DNA of 12,466 nucleotides from NCBI GenBank assembly GCA_964473045.1, contig CAYYMX010000037.1, forward strand, positions 1-12,466. Reading direction: 5' to 3'. The position numbers and the translations under genes are program-made. The notes under the pieces were generated by a model. That model did not search any database and was not told the origin of the DNA. It saw nothing but the letters and a program-made list of their open reading frames with translations. The first letter of the stretch is position 1, and each line of letters begins with the position of its first letter. This DNA comes from CAYYMX01 sp964473045 (GTDB taxonomy: Bacteria > Pseudomonadota > Alphaproteobacteria > Methylaequorales > Methylaequoraceae). This document shows, in pieces, positions 5,843 through 12,466 of this stretch.

Positions 5843-7621
5843 TTAGTCTTCTTTAGATAATTCAGCATCTGTCATATGATGTTTTTCATTAACAGGTCCG
5901 ATTAGCAGATTCGCAATGAATGCAATGCCCAACAAACTAGCCATAGCAAACATTGTTGAATTATAAAGTGTTGCTGAAGGATTTATCGTACCCTCAGGCA
6001 TCAATTGCATTAAATTGGAAATAGTAACAGTTTTTTGTTGAACTAATTGAGATAAGTTTTCAATTGATTCTCCGTAAAAGTCCTGAAATTTTTCTGGACT
6101 AATCTTACTTACCAGATCATTTATTGCATCTTCAACAGATTTTTGCCTAAGATGAGTTATGGCAAGAGGACCTAAAACCCCAGCTGTGGCCCATGAAGTT
6201 AATAGTCTACCATGAATCCCCCCTACAAATTTTGTTCCAAAAATATCTGCTAGATAAGCTGGTATTGTTGCAAAACCACCACCATACATCGTAAAGATTA
6301 TCATCGAAGCCGCATAAAACATTATAAGATAAACCACTATAGGATTTACACTAACTGCCTTAGCTGAATAGGGTATGGAAAGATAAAGAAGAATTCCCAA
6401 TGAAAAAAAGATAAAATAAGTAGTTTTTCTCCCTATAAAATCTGACATTGATGCCCAGAAGATTCTTCCAAGCATATTAAAAACACTAATCATTAACACA
6501 TAAGTGCCAGCAAAACTTGCTGTAACAATTGCAGGAAGACTAGGTGTAAAGATTTCAATCATCATTGTTTTGGCTACTCCAATAACTCCAATACCAGCCG
6601 TAACATTAAAGCATAGTACAATCCACAAAAAATAAAATTGTGGGGTCTTCAATGCTTCATCAATATGAACATGATTCTTTGTAATTAGTCTTGTTTTTTC
6701 GCTATCTTTTGGAGGTATCCAATCTTTAGGCAACCAACCCTTAGCAGGTACCCGGTAAGAAAATGCTGCGACCATCATAACCAAAAAATAAACTACACCA
6801 AGAAAAAGAAAAGTTTGTGATGCACCACTTGAACCGGTACCAACAATATAAACCCCAGGGTCTCCTGGAACTATCATTTTAGCAATGTCATTAGCTCCAA
6901 CAACAACAACTTCTGTTAAATTACCTGAAATTTCAACAAACCTTCTTCCTCCCTCTGTAACTAAATCAACTGCATCTAAACTACCGAGATATTCAGGCAT
7001 TTTATAAAATTTTTCTAGTAGCCTATCAATTGATAGTTTAGCAATCATAGCACCTCCACCAAACCCCATAATAGCCATGCCAGTTGCCATTCCTCTTCTA
7101 TCTGGAAACCATCTTATTAAAGTTGACACTGGTGAAACATAACCTAATCCCAAACCTACACCCCCGACAACTCCATATCCAAGATAAAGAAGATACAAAC
7201 CTAATTGAAAGACAATTGGCTCTTCACTGATCATTGGTATAGACATAGAAATTTGAATTCCTAATTCTTGAAGATAAATTCCAAGTGATCCAATTAAAAA
7301 GCCACCACCCCAACAACATGCCGAAACAAAACCCACCATTCTTGGACCAACTTTCTCTAACCACTTTCCAGCATATGCAGCTGATAATCCAAGAAAAACA
7401 ATAGCGACAGAAAAAATCCACACAACCTGACTTAGATTCCAATCATCTCCTGACGAAGTAACAACTCCAAGAATTTTGACAAGTGCAGGGTTAAACATAC
7501 TCCATGCATAAACCGATCCAATACATAGATGTATAGCTATAGAAGCAGGTGGAACAAACCATCTATTAAATCCAGGTTTTGCAACTATATGCCTTTTATG
7601 CAATTTATCAAAAAAACTCAT
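5843..7621 (-). CDS. OFA-family MFS transporter (oxalate/formate antiporter-like)
   Basis: A 592-residue integral membrane protein with about 12 hydrophobic segments and major-facilitator signatures. A motif A-like loop GKWLEKVGPR lies at 85-94 and a second, GRIFWASMSDFIGRKTT, at 385-401. GLGLGYVSPVSTLIRWFPDRRG (156-177) is typical of the oxalate:formate antiporter family. Two soluble insertions stand out: residues ~200-265, with no strongly hydrophobic span, and ~490-550, a charged helical stretch before the last membrane segments. Both make it longer than the ~400-430 residues of classical OxlT. It begins inside the end of mobA (ATGA overlap at 7618-7621) and ends 3 bp from the alpha-subunit stop on the other strand. 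Its place in an operon with FDH maturation genes suggests uptake of formate or a related carboxylate at the inner membrane; that substrate is inferred from context. Confidence 0.88.
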   Translation of the reverse strand: MSFFDKLHKRHIVAKPGFNRWFVPPASIAIHLCIGSVYAWSMFNPALVKILGVVTSSGDDWNLSQVVWIFSVAIVFLGLSAAYAGKWLEKVGPRMVGFVSACCWGGGFLIGSLGIYLQELGIQISMSIPMISEEPIVFQLGLYLLYLGYGVVGGVGLGLGYVSPVSTLIRWFPDRRGMATGMAIMGFGGGAMIAKLSIDRLLEKFYKMPEYLGSLDAVDLVTEGGRRFVEISGNLTEVVVVGANDIAKMIVPGDPGVYIVGTGSSGASQTFLFLGVVYFLVMMVAAFSYRVPAKGWLPKDWIPPKDSEKTRLITKNHVHIDEALKTPQFYFLWIVLCFNVTAGIGVIGVAKTMMIEIFTPSLPAIVTASFAGTYVLMISVFNMLGRIFWASMSDFIGRKTTYFIFFSLGILLYLSIPYSAKAVSVNPIVVYLIMFYAASMIIFTMYGGGFATIPAYLADIFGTKFVGGIHGRLLTSWATAGVLGPLAITHLRQKSVEDAINDLVSKISPEKFQDFYGESIENLSQLVQQKTVTISNLMQLMPEGTINPSATLYNSTMFAMASLLGIAFIANLLIGPVNEKHHMTDAELSKED

Positions 7622-8244
7622 TTTAATTCCACCCTATTCTTTGCAAATATTTCTTCTGCTTCTTTTAAATCATTTATATCATTTACATTAAAGAAAGGAT
7701 CATAACCAATAAGTGGGAAATTTACTACCTTAGTTTCAAATTTTTTTGTAAATTCTTCAATTTTTCTAGTTCCATTTCTTAATGCACTTTCTAATTCTGT
7801 CTCTAAATTCAATTTCCAGAGAGAAAAAACATGATGCAACCTAAGATTGCTTTTTGCAATTACAATATCACAACCTTTACTATTTGCTAAAAAATCTCCA
7901 ACCAATGTTTTTGGAAAAAAAGGAGAATCAACTGGAAAACTTACTAACCAATTATAATTTTTTCCTAATGTTTTTGCCCATTTCATTCCAGTCAATATTC
8001 CAACAAGCGGTCCAAGGTTTTTAGGAAAAAAATCATTAACTATTTCATATTCTTTTTCTAGCATTGAATCAATTACTTGGTTTGAATTAATAGCTAAAAA
8101 ATCAACTTGTTTGATTGCTCTATCAACAACCATTTCTATTAGTGACTTCCTAGCAATCTTTTTTAAAGATTTATTAGAACCCATTCTTCGTGAAAGACCT
8201 CCAGCTAGAACAATGCCGACAGCCCTATTATTCAAATCCTTCAA
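7618..8244 (-). CDS. mobA: MobA-like molybdenum cofactor guanylyltransferase
   Basis: A nucleotidyltransferase that attaches GMP to molybdopterin to make the MGD cofactor needed by the FDH alpha subunit. The N-terminal nucleotide loop reads GIVLAGGLSRRMGSNKS, and the metal-binding loop is SFPVDSPF. Two starts are possible. An ATG at 8293-8295 gives 225 residues but overlaps fdhD by 68 bp, and its first ~17 residues only read fdhD out of frame. The TTG at 8242-8244 gives 208 residues, keeps the overlap at 17 bp, and has GGAG (8257 to 8254) nine bases upstream; I prefer it. The gene ends in an ATGA overlap with the transporter, so fdhD, mobA and the transporter should be one translationally coupled operon. 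The overall family is secure; guanylyl rather than cytidylyl transfer is inferred from the FDH context. Confidence 0.87.
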   Translation of the reverse strand: MKDLNNRAVGIVLAGGLSRRMGSNKSLKKIARKSLIEMVVDRAIKQVDFLAINSNQVIDSMLEKEYEIVNDFFPKNLGPLVGILTGMKWAKTLGKNYNWLVSFPVDSPFFPKTLVGDFLANSKGCDIVIAKSNLRLHHVFSLWKLNLETELESALRNGTRKIEEFTKKFETKVVNFPLIGYDPFFNVNDINDLKEAEEIFAKNRVELK

Positions 8245-9078
8245 TTCTTTTTTCTCCGGAAAGAACAAAAAATTTTTTTCCTTTTGCTCTTCCAATAAGT
8301 GTTAAATTTGCCTTTCTTGCCAACTCGACACCCCATGCTGTAAAGCCAGATCTCGAAATAACTACAGGAATTCTCATCTGAACTGACTTGATAACCATTT
8401 CACTTGTAAGTCTTCCGGTAGTATAAAAAATCTTGTTATTAGGACTGATCTTTTCTATCATCATATACCCAGCAATCTTATCAATCGCATTATGACGACC
8501 AACATCCTCCATAAAAATAAATGGGGAATTTTTCTTGCATAAAACACATCCATGAATCGCCCCTGCCTTCAAATATAGACTTGGTGTGAGATTTATTTTT
8601 TTTGACAGATCATAAATCCATGAAACTTTTATTTTAGAATTAATCTTTAGTTTTATTTTATCAAAACTTTCTAACATATCTCCAAACGCAGTGCCTTGAG
8701 CACATCCAGAAGTAATAATTTTTTTTTTTTATTTCTTCAGATAATTTTTTTAAAATTTTTTTGGTAAAAATTATTGTGCGGTTTTGTGGTAATAATNNNN
8801 NNNNNNGTTCTAACAACTATTGTGCCGATATCTTCTTCATAATCAATAGATAGAATTTTAGTTCTTCTAGTAATCATATTTTGATTAAGAAGATATCCAA
8901 CAGCAAGATATTTAGGATAATCATTAATAGTCATCATCGTAACAATTTCTTGACTATTTAAATAAAGCGTTAATGGTCTTTCTTCAATAACATCAATTTT
9001 ATTTTTTCTTAAACTCTCATTAAATCCAAAAATTTTTCTTGTAAGTTTATTATCTTTAATATTAGGTTTTATTTTCAT
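8228..9078 (-). CDS. fdhD: FdhD, formate dehydrogenase sulfurtransferase (broken as sequenced by gap and frameshift)
   Basis: FdhD moves sulfur from a cysteine desulfurase to the bis-MGD cofactor of formate dehydrogenase, without which FDH is inactive. The 5' part (9078 down to the Ns) carries RPLTLYLNSQEIVTMMTINDYP and AVGYLLNQ. The 3' part carries SGCAQGTAFGD, GAIHGCVLC, MEDVGRHNAIDKIAGYM, TTGRLTSEMV and SRSGFTAWGVELARKANLTLIGRA, all classic for the family. As written, the frame is lost at an N gap (8797-8806) and again in a run of 12 bases (8719-8730 on the + strand). Between them one frame stays open and reads LLPQNRTIIFTKK and then SEEIKKK into ITSGCAQG if the run is one base shorter. 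I therefore think the gene is intact in the organism, about 280 residues long. SGCAQG has one Cys where E. coli FdhD has a CxxC pair. First gene of the minus-strand operon. Confidence 0.85.
8719..8730 (-). other. 12-base homopolymer with probable 1-base indel in fdhD
   Basis: A run of 12 T on the + strand (A on the coding strand). Eleven A's would join SEEIKKK directly to IITSGCAQG in one frame. Twelve put a stop (TAA) just before the conserved SGCAQG motif. A sequencing or assembly length error is the simplest reading; slippage or a real mutation is the alternative. Confidence 0.75.
8797..8806. other. Assembly gap of ten Ns inside fdhD
   Basis: Ten consecutive Ns, a placeholder length. The reading frame before it (…GTIVVR) and the only open frame after it (LLPQNRTIIF…) do not agree at this spacing, so the true gap is not ten bases modulo three. 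Missing or misjoined sequence here is likely. Confidence 0.95.
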
Positions 9079-9104
9079 TACTAAATAATCTAATTTCCAA
9101 AAAA

Positions 9105-9110
9105 ATTATA
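9105..9110 (-). promoter_or_regulatory. Candidate -10 element for the fdhD-mobA-transporter operon
   Basis: A perfect TATAAT on the minus strand within the 92-bp divergent gap (9079-9170) between fdhD and moaA. It lies about 26 bases from the fdhD ATG, leaving a leader of roughly 20 nt. No good -35 sits at the usual spacing. For moaA, going the other way, only weak boxes are seen (TACAAT at 9138-9143 with TTTATT at 9115-9120). The region is so AT-rich that such matches arise easily. Confidence 0.3.
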
Positions 9111-9170
9111 CAAATTTATTTATTTACATTTATATATTACAATAAAACTAAAATAACTAAATAAAGATTT

Positions 9171-10151
9171 ATGTTAGATAGCTTTGGAAGAAAAATTAAT
9201 TATTTAAGATTCTCTATTACTGATAGATGTGATTTGAGATGTAGATATTGTATGCCATTAAAAACAAACTTTTATCAAAAATCAGACTTTCTCTCTCTTG
9301 GTGAATTAAAAAAAATTGCAAAAACCTTTATTAAAATTGGAATAAGAAAAATTAGAATTACTGGTGGGGAACCATTAGTTAGAAAAGATATAGTAAAGTT
9401 TCTAGAGTTTTTACAAAAACAAAAAGAAAATAATTTTCTTGAAGAAGTTTTACTAACAACAAATGGTACCCAATTAAAAAAATATGCAAAAAATCTCGCG
9501 GATCTTGGAATTAAAAGAATTAATGTTTCTCTAGATTCACTTGTTTCAGAAAAATACAGTTTTATTACTAACGGTGGAAAACTTTCAAAAGTTCTGGATG
9601 GAATCTTCGAAGCACAAAATCATAATATAAAAATTAAAATCAATACCGTTTTATTAAAAAATTTTAATGAGGATGAAATTTTGAAAATAACAAAATGGTG
9701 TGCTGAAAAAAAATTCAAATTATCTTTTATTGAGGTTATGCCGATCGGAGAATTAAAAATTTCTAGAGTTCAACAATATTTACCAGTTTCATCTGCAGAA
9801 AAAATCTTGGAAAAAAAATTTGGCTTGATTTCCTCTGATTTTTCTACTAACGGCCCATCAAGATATTTTAAAACGAAAAAGTTGGGTTCAATCGTTGGTT
9901 TTATTTCTCCAATTTCAAACCATTTTTGCAATACATGCAATAGAATTAGAGTCACTAGTAGTGGTATTCTATATGGCTGTTTAGGAAACGAAAGTTCAAC
10001 AGATTTAAAACCTTTTTTAAGAAACAAGAACACTGAATCTCTTGAAAAAATTGTTAAAACTACAATTTATGATAAACCAGAAAAACATTTTTTTAAAATT
10101 AATGATGATAAGTCTCCAATTGAGAGATTTATGAATACCACAGGAGGATAG
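9171..10151 (+). CDS. moaA: GTP 3',8-cyclase MoaA (molybdopterin biosynthesis, radical SAM)
   Basis: A 326-residue radical SAM enzyme that performs the first step of molybdopterin synthesis, rearranging GTP to 3',8-cH2GTP, which MoaC then converts to cPMP. The N-terminal SAM cluster is Cys20-x3-Cys24-x2-Cys27 (TDRCDLRCRYCMP), followed by the SAM-binding TGGEPL (64-69). The C-terminal substrate cluster is Cys253-x2-Cys256-x13-Cys270 (FCNTCNRIR…GC). The chain ends in the Gly-Gly tail (325-326) that is needed for catalysis in this family. The length is normal and all key residues are present. It is divergent from the fdhD operon across 92 bp, fitting a shared role in supplying the FDH cofactor. 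It is followed by nadK with the frames touching. moaC, moaD and moaE are not in this window. Confidence 0.96.
   Translation: MLDSFGRKINYLRFSITDRCDLRCRYCMPLKTNFYQKSDFLSLGELKKIAKTFIKIGIRKIRITGGEPLVRKDIVKFLEFLQKQKENNFLEEVLLTTNGTQLKKYAKNLADLGIKRINVSLDSLVSEKYSFITNGGKLSKVLDGIFEAQNHNIKIKINTVLLKNFNEDEILKITKWCAEKKFKLSFIEVMPIGELKISRVQQYLPVSSAEKILEKKFGLISSDFSTNGPSRYFKTKKLGSIVGFISPISNHFCNTCNRIRVTSSGILYGCLGNESSTDLKPFLRNKNTESLEKIVKTTIYDKPEKHFFKINDDKSPIERFMNTTGG
10142..10147 (+). promoter_or_regulatory. Strong Shine-Dalgarno (AGGAGG) for nadK inside the moaA stop region
   Basis: AGGAGG lies 6 bases before the GTG at 10154 and 3 before the GTG at 10151. It is formed by the last base of a Thr codon plus the two GGA codons (10143-10148) encoding the terminal Gly-Gly of MoaA. 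It is the best Shine-Dalgarno in the window, where most genes lack one, and the spacing favours the GTG at 10154. Confidence 0.75.
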
Positions 10152-10153
10152 TG

Positions 10154-10918
10154 GTGAAAAAAAAAATTGGTTTTGTTTCTTCAGATAAACCAGAGGCAAA
10201 AAAATCACTTAAATTATTAAAAAGTTTATATAAGTTTGTTTCCCCTGATGATGCTGAAGTTATAGTAGCTTTAGGTGGTGATGGGACTGTTTTGCAATCT
10301 CTTCACAAGTACCTAGATAAAAAAATTCCAATCTATGGAATGAATATGGGGCATATTGGTTTTTTGATGAATCAATTCTCTGAAAAAAATCTCGAAAAAA
10401 GACTTAACGCTGCAATTTCTTATAAACTTTACCCTTTAAAAATCAAAAGCATTGACAATACTGGTAAAGTTACCGAAGCATTAGCTTTTAATGATGTTTC
10501 AATGATAAGAAATAGCCCAAAAATTTCAAAAATAAGAATACAAATAAATGGAAAAACTAGAATTAACCAATTGATTGGTGATGGTTGTCTAATTTCCACA
10601 CCTGCAGGCAGCTCTGCATATAACCTTTCTTTAAGAGGGCCAGTTATCCCAGTCGATGCCCAGGTGCTTGCACTTACACCTATTTGCCCTTACAGACCTA
10701 GAAGGTGGAGAGGGGCACTTCTAAACAATAATGCTAAAATTACTCTTACTGCTATGGAATCGGAAAGAAGACCAGTTAGGGCTGAAGCAGACTTTCTTGA
10801 ATTAACAAGCGTAAAAAAATTAGAAGTTGAATTAGACAAAAGCCAATCCATGTACCTACTCTTCGACCCGGGACATGACCTCGAAGAAAGGATAATTAAC
10901 GAACAGTTTGATCAATAG
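10154..10918 (+). CDS. nadK: NAD kinase
   Basis: Cytosolic ATP-dependent NAD kinase making NADP+. In the numbering from the GTG at 10151 (255 residues), the signature GGDGT is at 42-46 in VALGGDGTVLQSLHK. The second conserved region GDGCLISTPAGSSAYNLS spans 143-160, with RPRRWRGAL (182-190) in the C-terminal beta domain; the usual NE/D motif appears as FND (113-115). The RPRRWRGALL segment is of alphaproteobacterial style. I choose the second of two adjacent GTG codons, at 10154, because AGGAGG sits six bases upstream; the first, at 10151, shares its G with the moaA stop and gives one more residue. It is coupled to moaA and lies 5 bp before argE. The link to the formate genes is probably only positional. 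Confidence 0.93.
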   Translation: MKKKIGFVSSDKPEAKKSLKLLKSLYKFVSPDDAEVIVALGGDGTVLQSLHKYLDKKIPIYGMNMGHIGFLMNQFSEKNLEKRLNAAISYKLYPLKIKSIDNTGKVTEALAFNDVSMIRNSPKISKIRIQINGKTRINQLIGDGCLISTPAGSSAYNLSLRGPVIPVDAQVLALTPICPYRPRRWRGALLNNNAKITLTAMESERRPVRAEADFLELTSVKKLEVELDKSQSMYLLFDPGHDLEERIINEQFDQ

Positions 10919-10923
10919 ATTAT

Positions 10924-12057
10924 ATGGAATTTGAGAGCATACTATCTAAATTAATTTCATTTCAAACAATAAGTGAAACAAGCAACTTAGATATGGTTAA
11001 TTTCATATCAAACTATTTCAATGAGTTAGGTATTAAAACCAAGAGAATTAAAGGAGACAAAGGTCAATTCAACTTTTATTGCCGTATTGGACCTAAGATT
11101 GATGGAGGAATTTTGTTATCAGGCCATACTGATGTTGTACCTGTAAAAGATCAAAATTGGAAAACAAATCCATTCAAATTAGTTAAAAAAAAAGAAAAGT
11201 TTTATGGCAGAGGTACAGCAGATATGAAAGGTTTTATTGCAGTTGTGTTATCTATTATACCGAGCATCATCAAAAAAAAATTAAAAAAACCACTACATCT
11301 TGTTTTTTCTTATGATGAAGAAATAGGTTGCATAGGAATACAAAAATTAATCCCATTTTTTAAAAAAATTTCACCTAGACCAAAATTCTGCATAGTCGGT
11401 GAACCTACAGAAATGAAATTAATAAATCAGCACAAAGGCAAAATGAATTTTACAGTAATCTTTACAGGAATTGAATCACATTCGTCTTTAATAAATGACG
11501 GAGTAAACTCAATAGCTTTTGGCTCTGAATTTATTGAGTTTTTAAAAAAACTACAAAAAAAATTGGTGAAAATTAATAACTCACAATTTGATCCACCTTA
11601 TTCCACAATAAATATTGGGAAAATTTCTGGTGGAATAGCATTAAATGTAATACCAAAAACATGTAGAATTGAATTTGAAATTAGAGATACACCAAACACA
11701 AATATTATGGGTATAACAAAAATAATTGAAAAATTTTTATTCGATCTGGAAAAAAAAATGAAAAAACTAAATAATAGTTGCTCAATTAAATTTATCAAAC
11801 AGAAAAGTTTTCCACCTTTAAAAACTGATTTTCAGAATGAAATCATTTCAATGACGCTAAAAAGTCTAATTTCTAATTCTGTTGGTACAGTAAGTTTTGG
11901 TACCGAAGCCGGCATTTTTAAAAGCTTGGGATTTCAAACCATTGTTTGTGGCCCAGGAAGTATAAAACAAGCCCACAAACCAAACGAATACATTGAACAA
12001 AAACAACTAATAGAATGTAGTAATTTCTTAAAAAAAATTTTAGATCATTTATATTAG
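10924..12057 (+). CDS. argE: Acetylornithine deacetylase (M20 metallopeptidase family)
   Basis: A 377-residue M20 dimetal hydrolase. Expected metal ligands and catalytic residues are visible: SGHTDVVPV (His68, catalytic Asp70), GRGTADMKG (bridging Asp100), SYDEEIGC (general base and ligand Glu132/Glu133), VGEPT (Glu160) and a C-terminal AHKPNEYI (His351). ESHSSLINDGVNSI (185-198) is in the dimerisation lid region. SGHTDVVPV with WKTNPF and YGRGTADMKGF is the ArgE pattern, so removal of acetate from N-acetylornithine in arginine synthesis is likely. The close relative DapE (succinyl-diaminopimelate desuccinylase) is the main alternative. The gap from nadK is 5 bp, and the stop codon is followed at once by the queA start, so it sits within one transcription unit. 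No Shine-Dalgarno is visible. Confidence 0.88.
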   Translation: MEFESILSKLISFQTISETSNLDMVNFISNYFNELGIKTKRIKGDKGQFNFYCRIGPKIDGGILLSGHTDVVPVKDQNWKTNPFKLVKKKEKFYGRGTADMKGFIAVVLSIIPSIIKKKLKKPLHLVFSYDEEIGCIGIQKLIPFFKKISPRPKFCIVGEPTEMKLINQHKGKMNFTVIFTGIESHSSLINDGVNSIAFGSEFIEFLKKLQKKLVKINNSQFDPPYSTINIGKISGGIALNVIPKTCRIEFEIRDTPNTNIMGITKIIEKFLFDLEKKMKKLNNSCSIKFIKQKSFPPLKTDFQNEIISMTLKSLISNSVGTVSFGTEAGIFKSLGFQTIVCGPGSIKQAHKPNEYIEQKQLIECSNFLKKILDHLY

Positions 12058-12466
12058 ATGTTTTTAGATAAGATTAATTTCAAATTACCGACAGATCTAG
12101 TAGCACTTCACCCTGCCAGTCCTAGAGATCAATCTAAAATTATAATTGTAGACAAAGATTTTGAAATAAAAAAATTCACTGAAATAATTAGCGTGCTAAA
12201 ACCATCTGATGCATTAATCTTTAACGACACAAAAGTTTTAAAAGCTGAGCTCGAAGGAATTGTTGAAAAAGCAAAAGTTTTAGTTAATTTGAACAAATTA
12301 CTGCAAAAAAAAAATCAAGTTATATGGAATGCGTTTATCAAATCCAATAAGAAGTTAAAACACAATGATAAAATTACTTTTTCCAAAGACTTTTTTGCAA
12401 AAATAAAATCAATAAAAGAAGAAAATAATCATAAAACTTATTTGCTATCTTTTGACTACAGTTTCA
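12058..12466 (+). CDS. queA: QueA, tRNA preQ1(34) S-adenosylmethionine ribosyltransferase-isomerase (5' part, runs off window)
   Basis: The first 136 codons are open to the window edge; the full protein is usually about 340-350 residues. The N-terminus FKLPTDLVALHPASPRDQSK (residues 8-27) and the segment LIFNDTKVLKAEL (53-65) match the QueA pattern (E. coli has LPESLIAHYP and VFNNTRVIPARL). The enzyme transfers and rearranges ribose from SAM onto preQ1 in tRNA, giving epoxyqueuosine at the wobble position. Its ATG follows the argE TAG with no base between (TAGATG), indicating translational coupling. No Shine-Dalgarno is visible. The part responsible for most substrate contacts lies outside the window. 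Confidence 0.9.
   Translation, partial: MFLDKINFKLPTDLVALHPASPRDQSKIIIVDKDFEIKKFTEIISVLKPSDALIFNDTKVLKAELEGIVEKAKVLVNLNKLLQKKNQVIWNAFIKSNKKLKHNDKITFSKDFFAKIKSIKEENNHKTYLLSFDYSF

Noticed and set aside
1..12466. CRISPR array, tRNA or rRNA genes
   Set aside because: No regularly spaced repeats and no tRNA-like cloverleaf or rRNA segments recognised on reading; covariance-model searches could not be run.

Overview
This is a strongly AT-rich window, dense in A and T homopolymers and with very short intergenic gaps. It reads like a streamlined marine alphaproteobacterium. SAR11/Pelagibacterales-like is my best guess, but that is inference from composition, gene density and protein style (for example the alphaproteobacterial-looking RPRRWRGALL stretch in NAD kinase). 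A run of ten Ns shows that it comes from a draft or scaffolded assembly.

Layout: (1) 9-524, a GmhB-like HAD sugar phosphatase. (2) 525-843, a 319-bp non-coding stretch holding a duplicated 14-bp repeat next to promoter-like boxes. (3) 844-3072 (+), the most unusual gene: the N-terminal ~190 residues of a tyrosine recombinase (no catalytic domain) joined in frame to a NuoE-NuoF-type formate dehydrogenase beta subunit that has lost its own start. (4) 3074-5839 (+), the catalytic alpha subunit. (5) 9078 to 5843 (-), a compact operon of fdhD, mobA and an oxalate/formate-family transporter, convergent on the alpha subunit with only 3 bp between the stop codons. (6) 9171-12466 (+), a tight chain of moaA, nadK, argE and the 5' part of queA.

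The central block is a formate-oxidation module. It combines an NAD-linked two-subunit formate dehydrogenase of the Fdh1 (Methylorubrum FDH1) type, a probable formate or oxalate carrier, the sulfurtransferase FdhD, the guanylyltransferase MobA and the first molybdopterin enzyme MoaA. Formate would enter through the carrier and be oxidised to CO2 with formation of NADH, which marine methylotrophic or C1-oxidising bacteria use as an energy supplement. FdhD and MobA prepare the bis-MGD cofactor. The later pterin-assembly genes (moaC, moaD, moaE, moeA) are not in the window.

The main points of interest are the integrase-FDH fusion with its repeat-flanked, possibly leaderless promoter, and a ribosome-binding site for nadK written by the two essential C-terminal glycine codons of MoaA. 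FdhD is broken as sequenced by an assembly gap plus a homopolymer frameshift, which looks like an artefact because the protein can be reconstructed on both sides.
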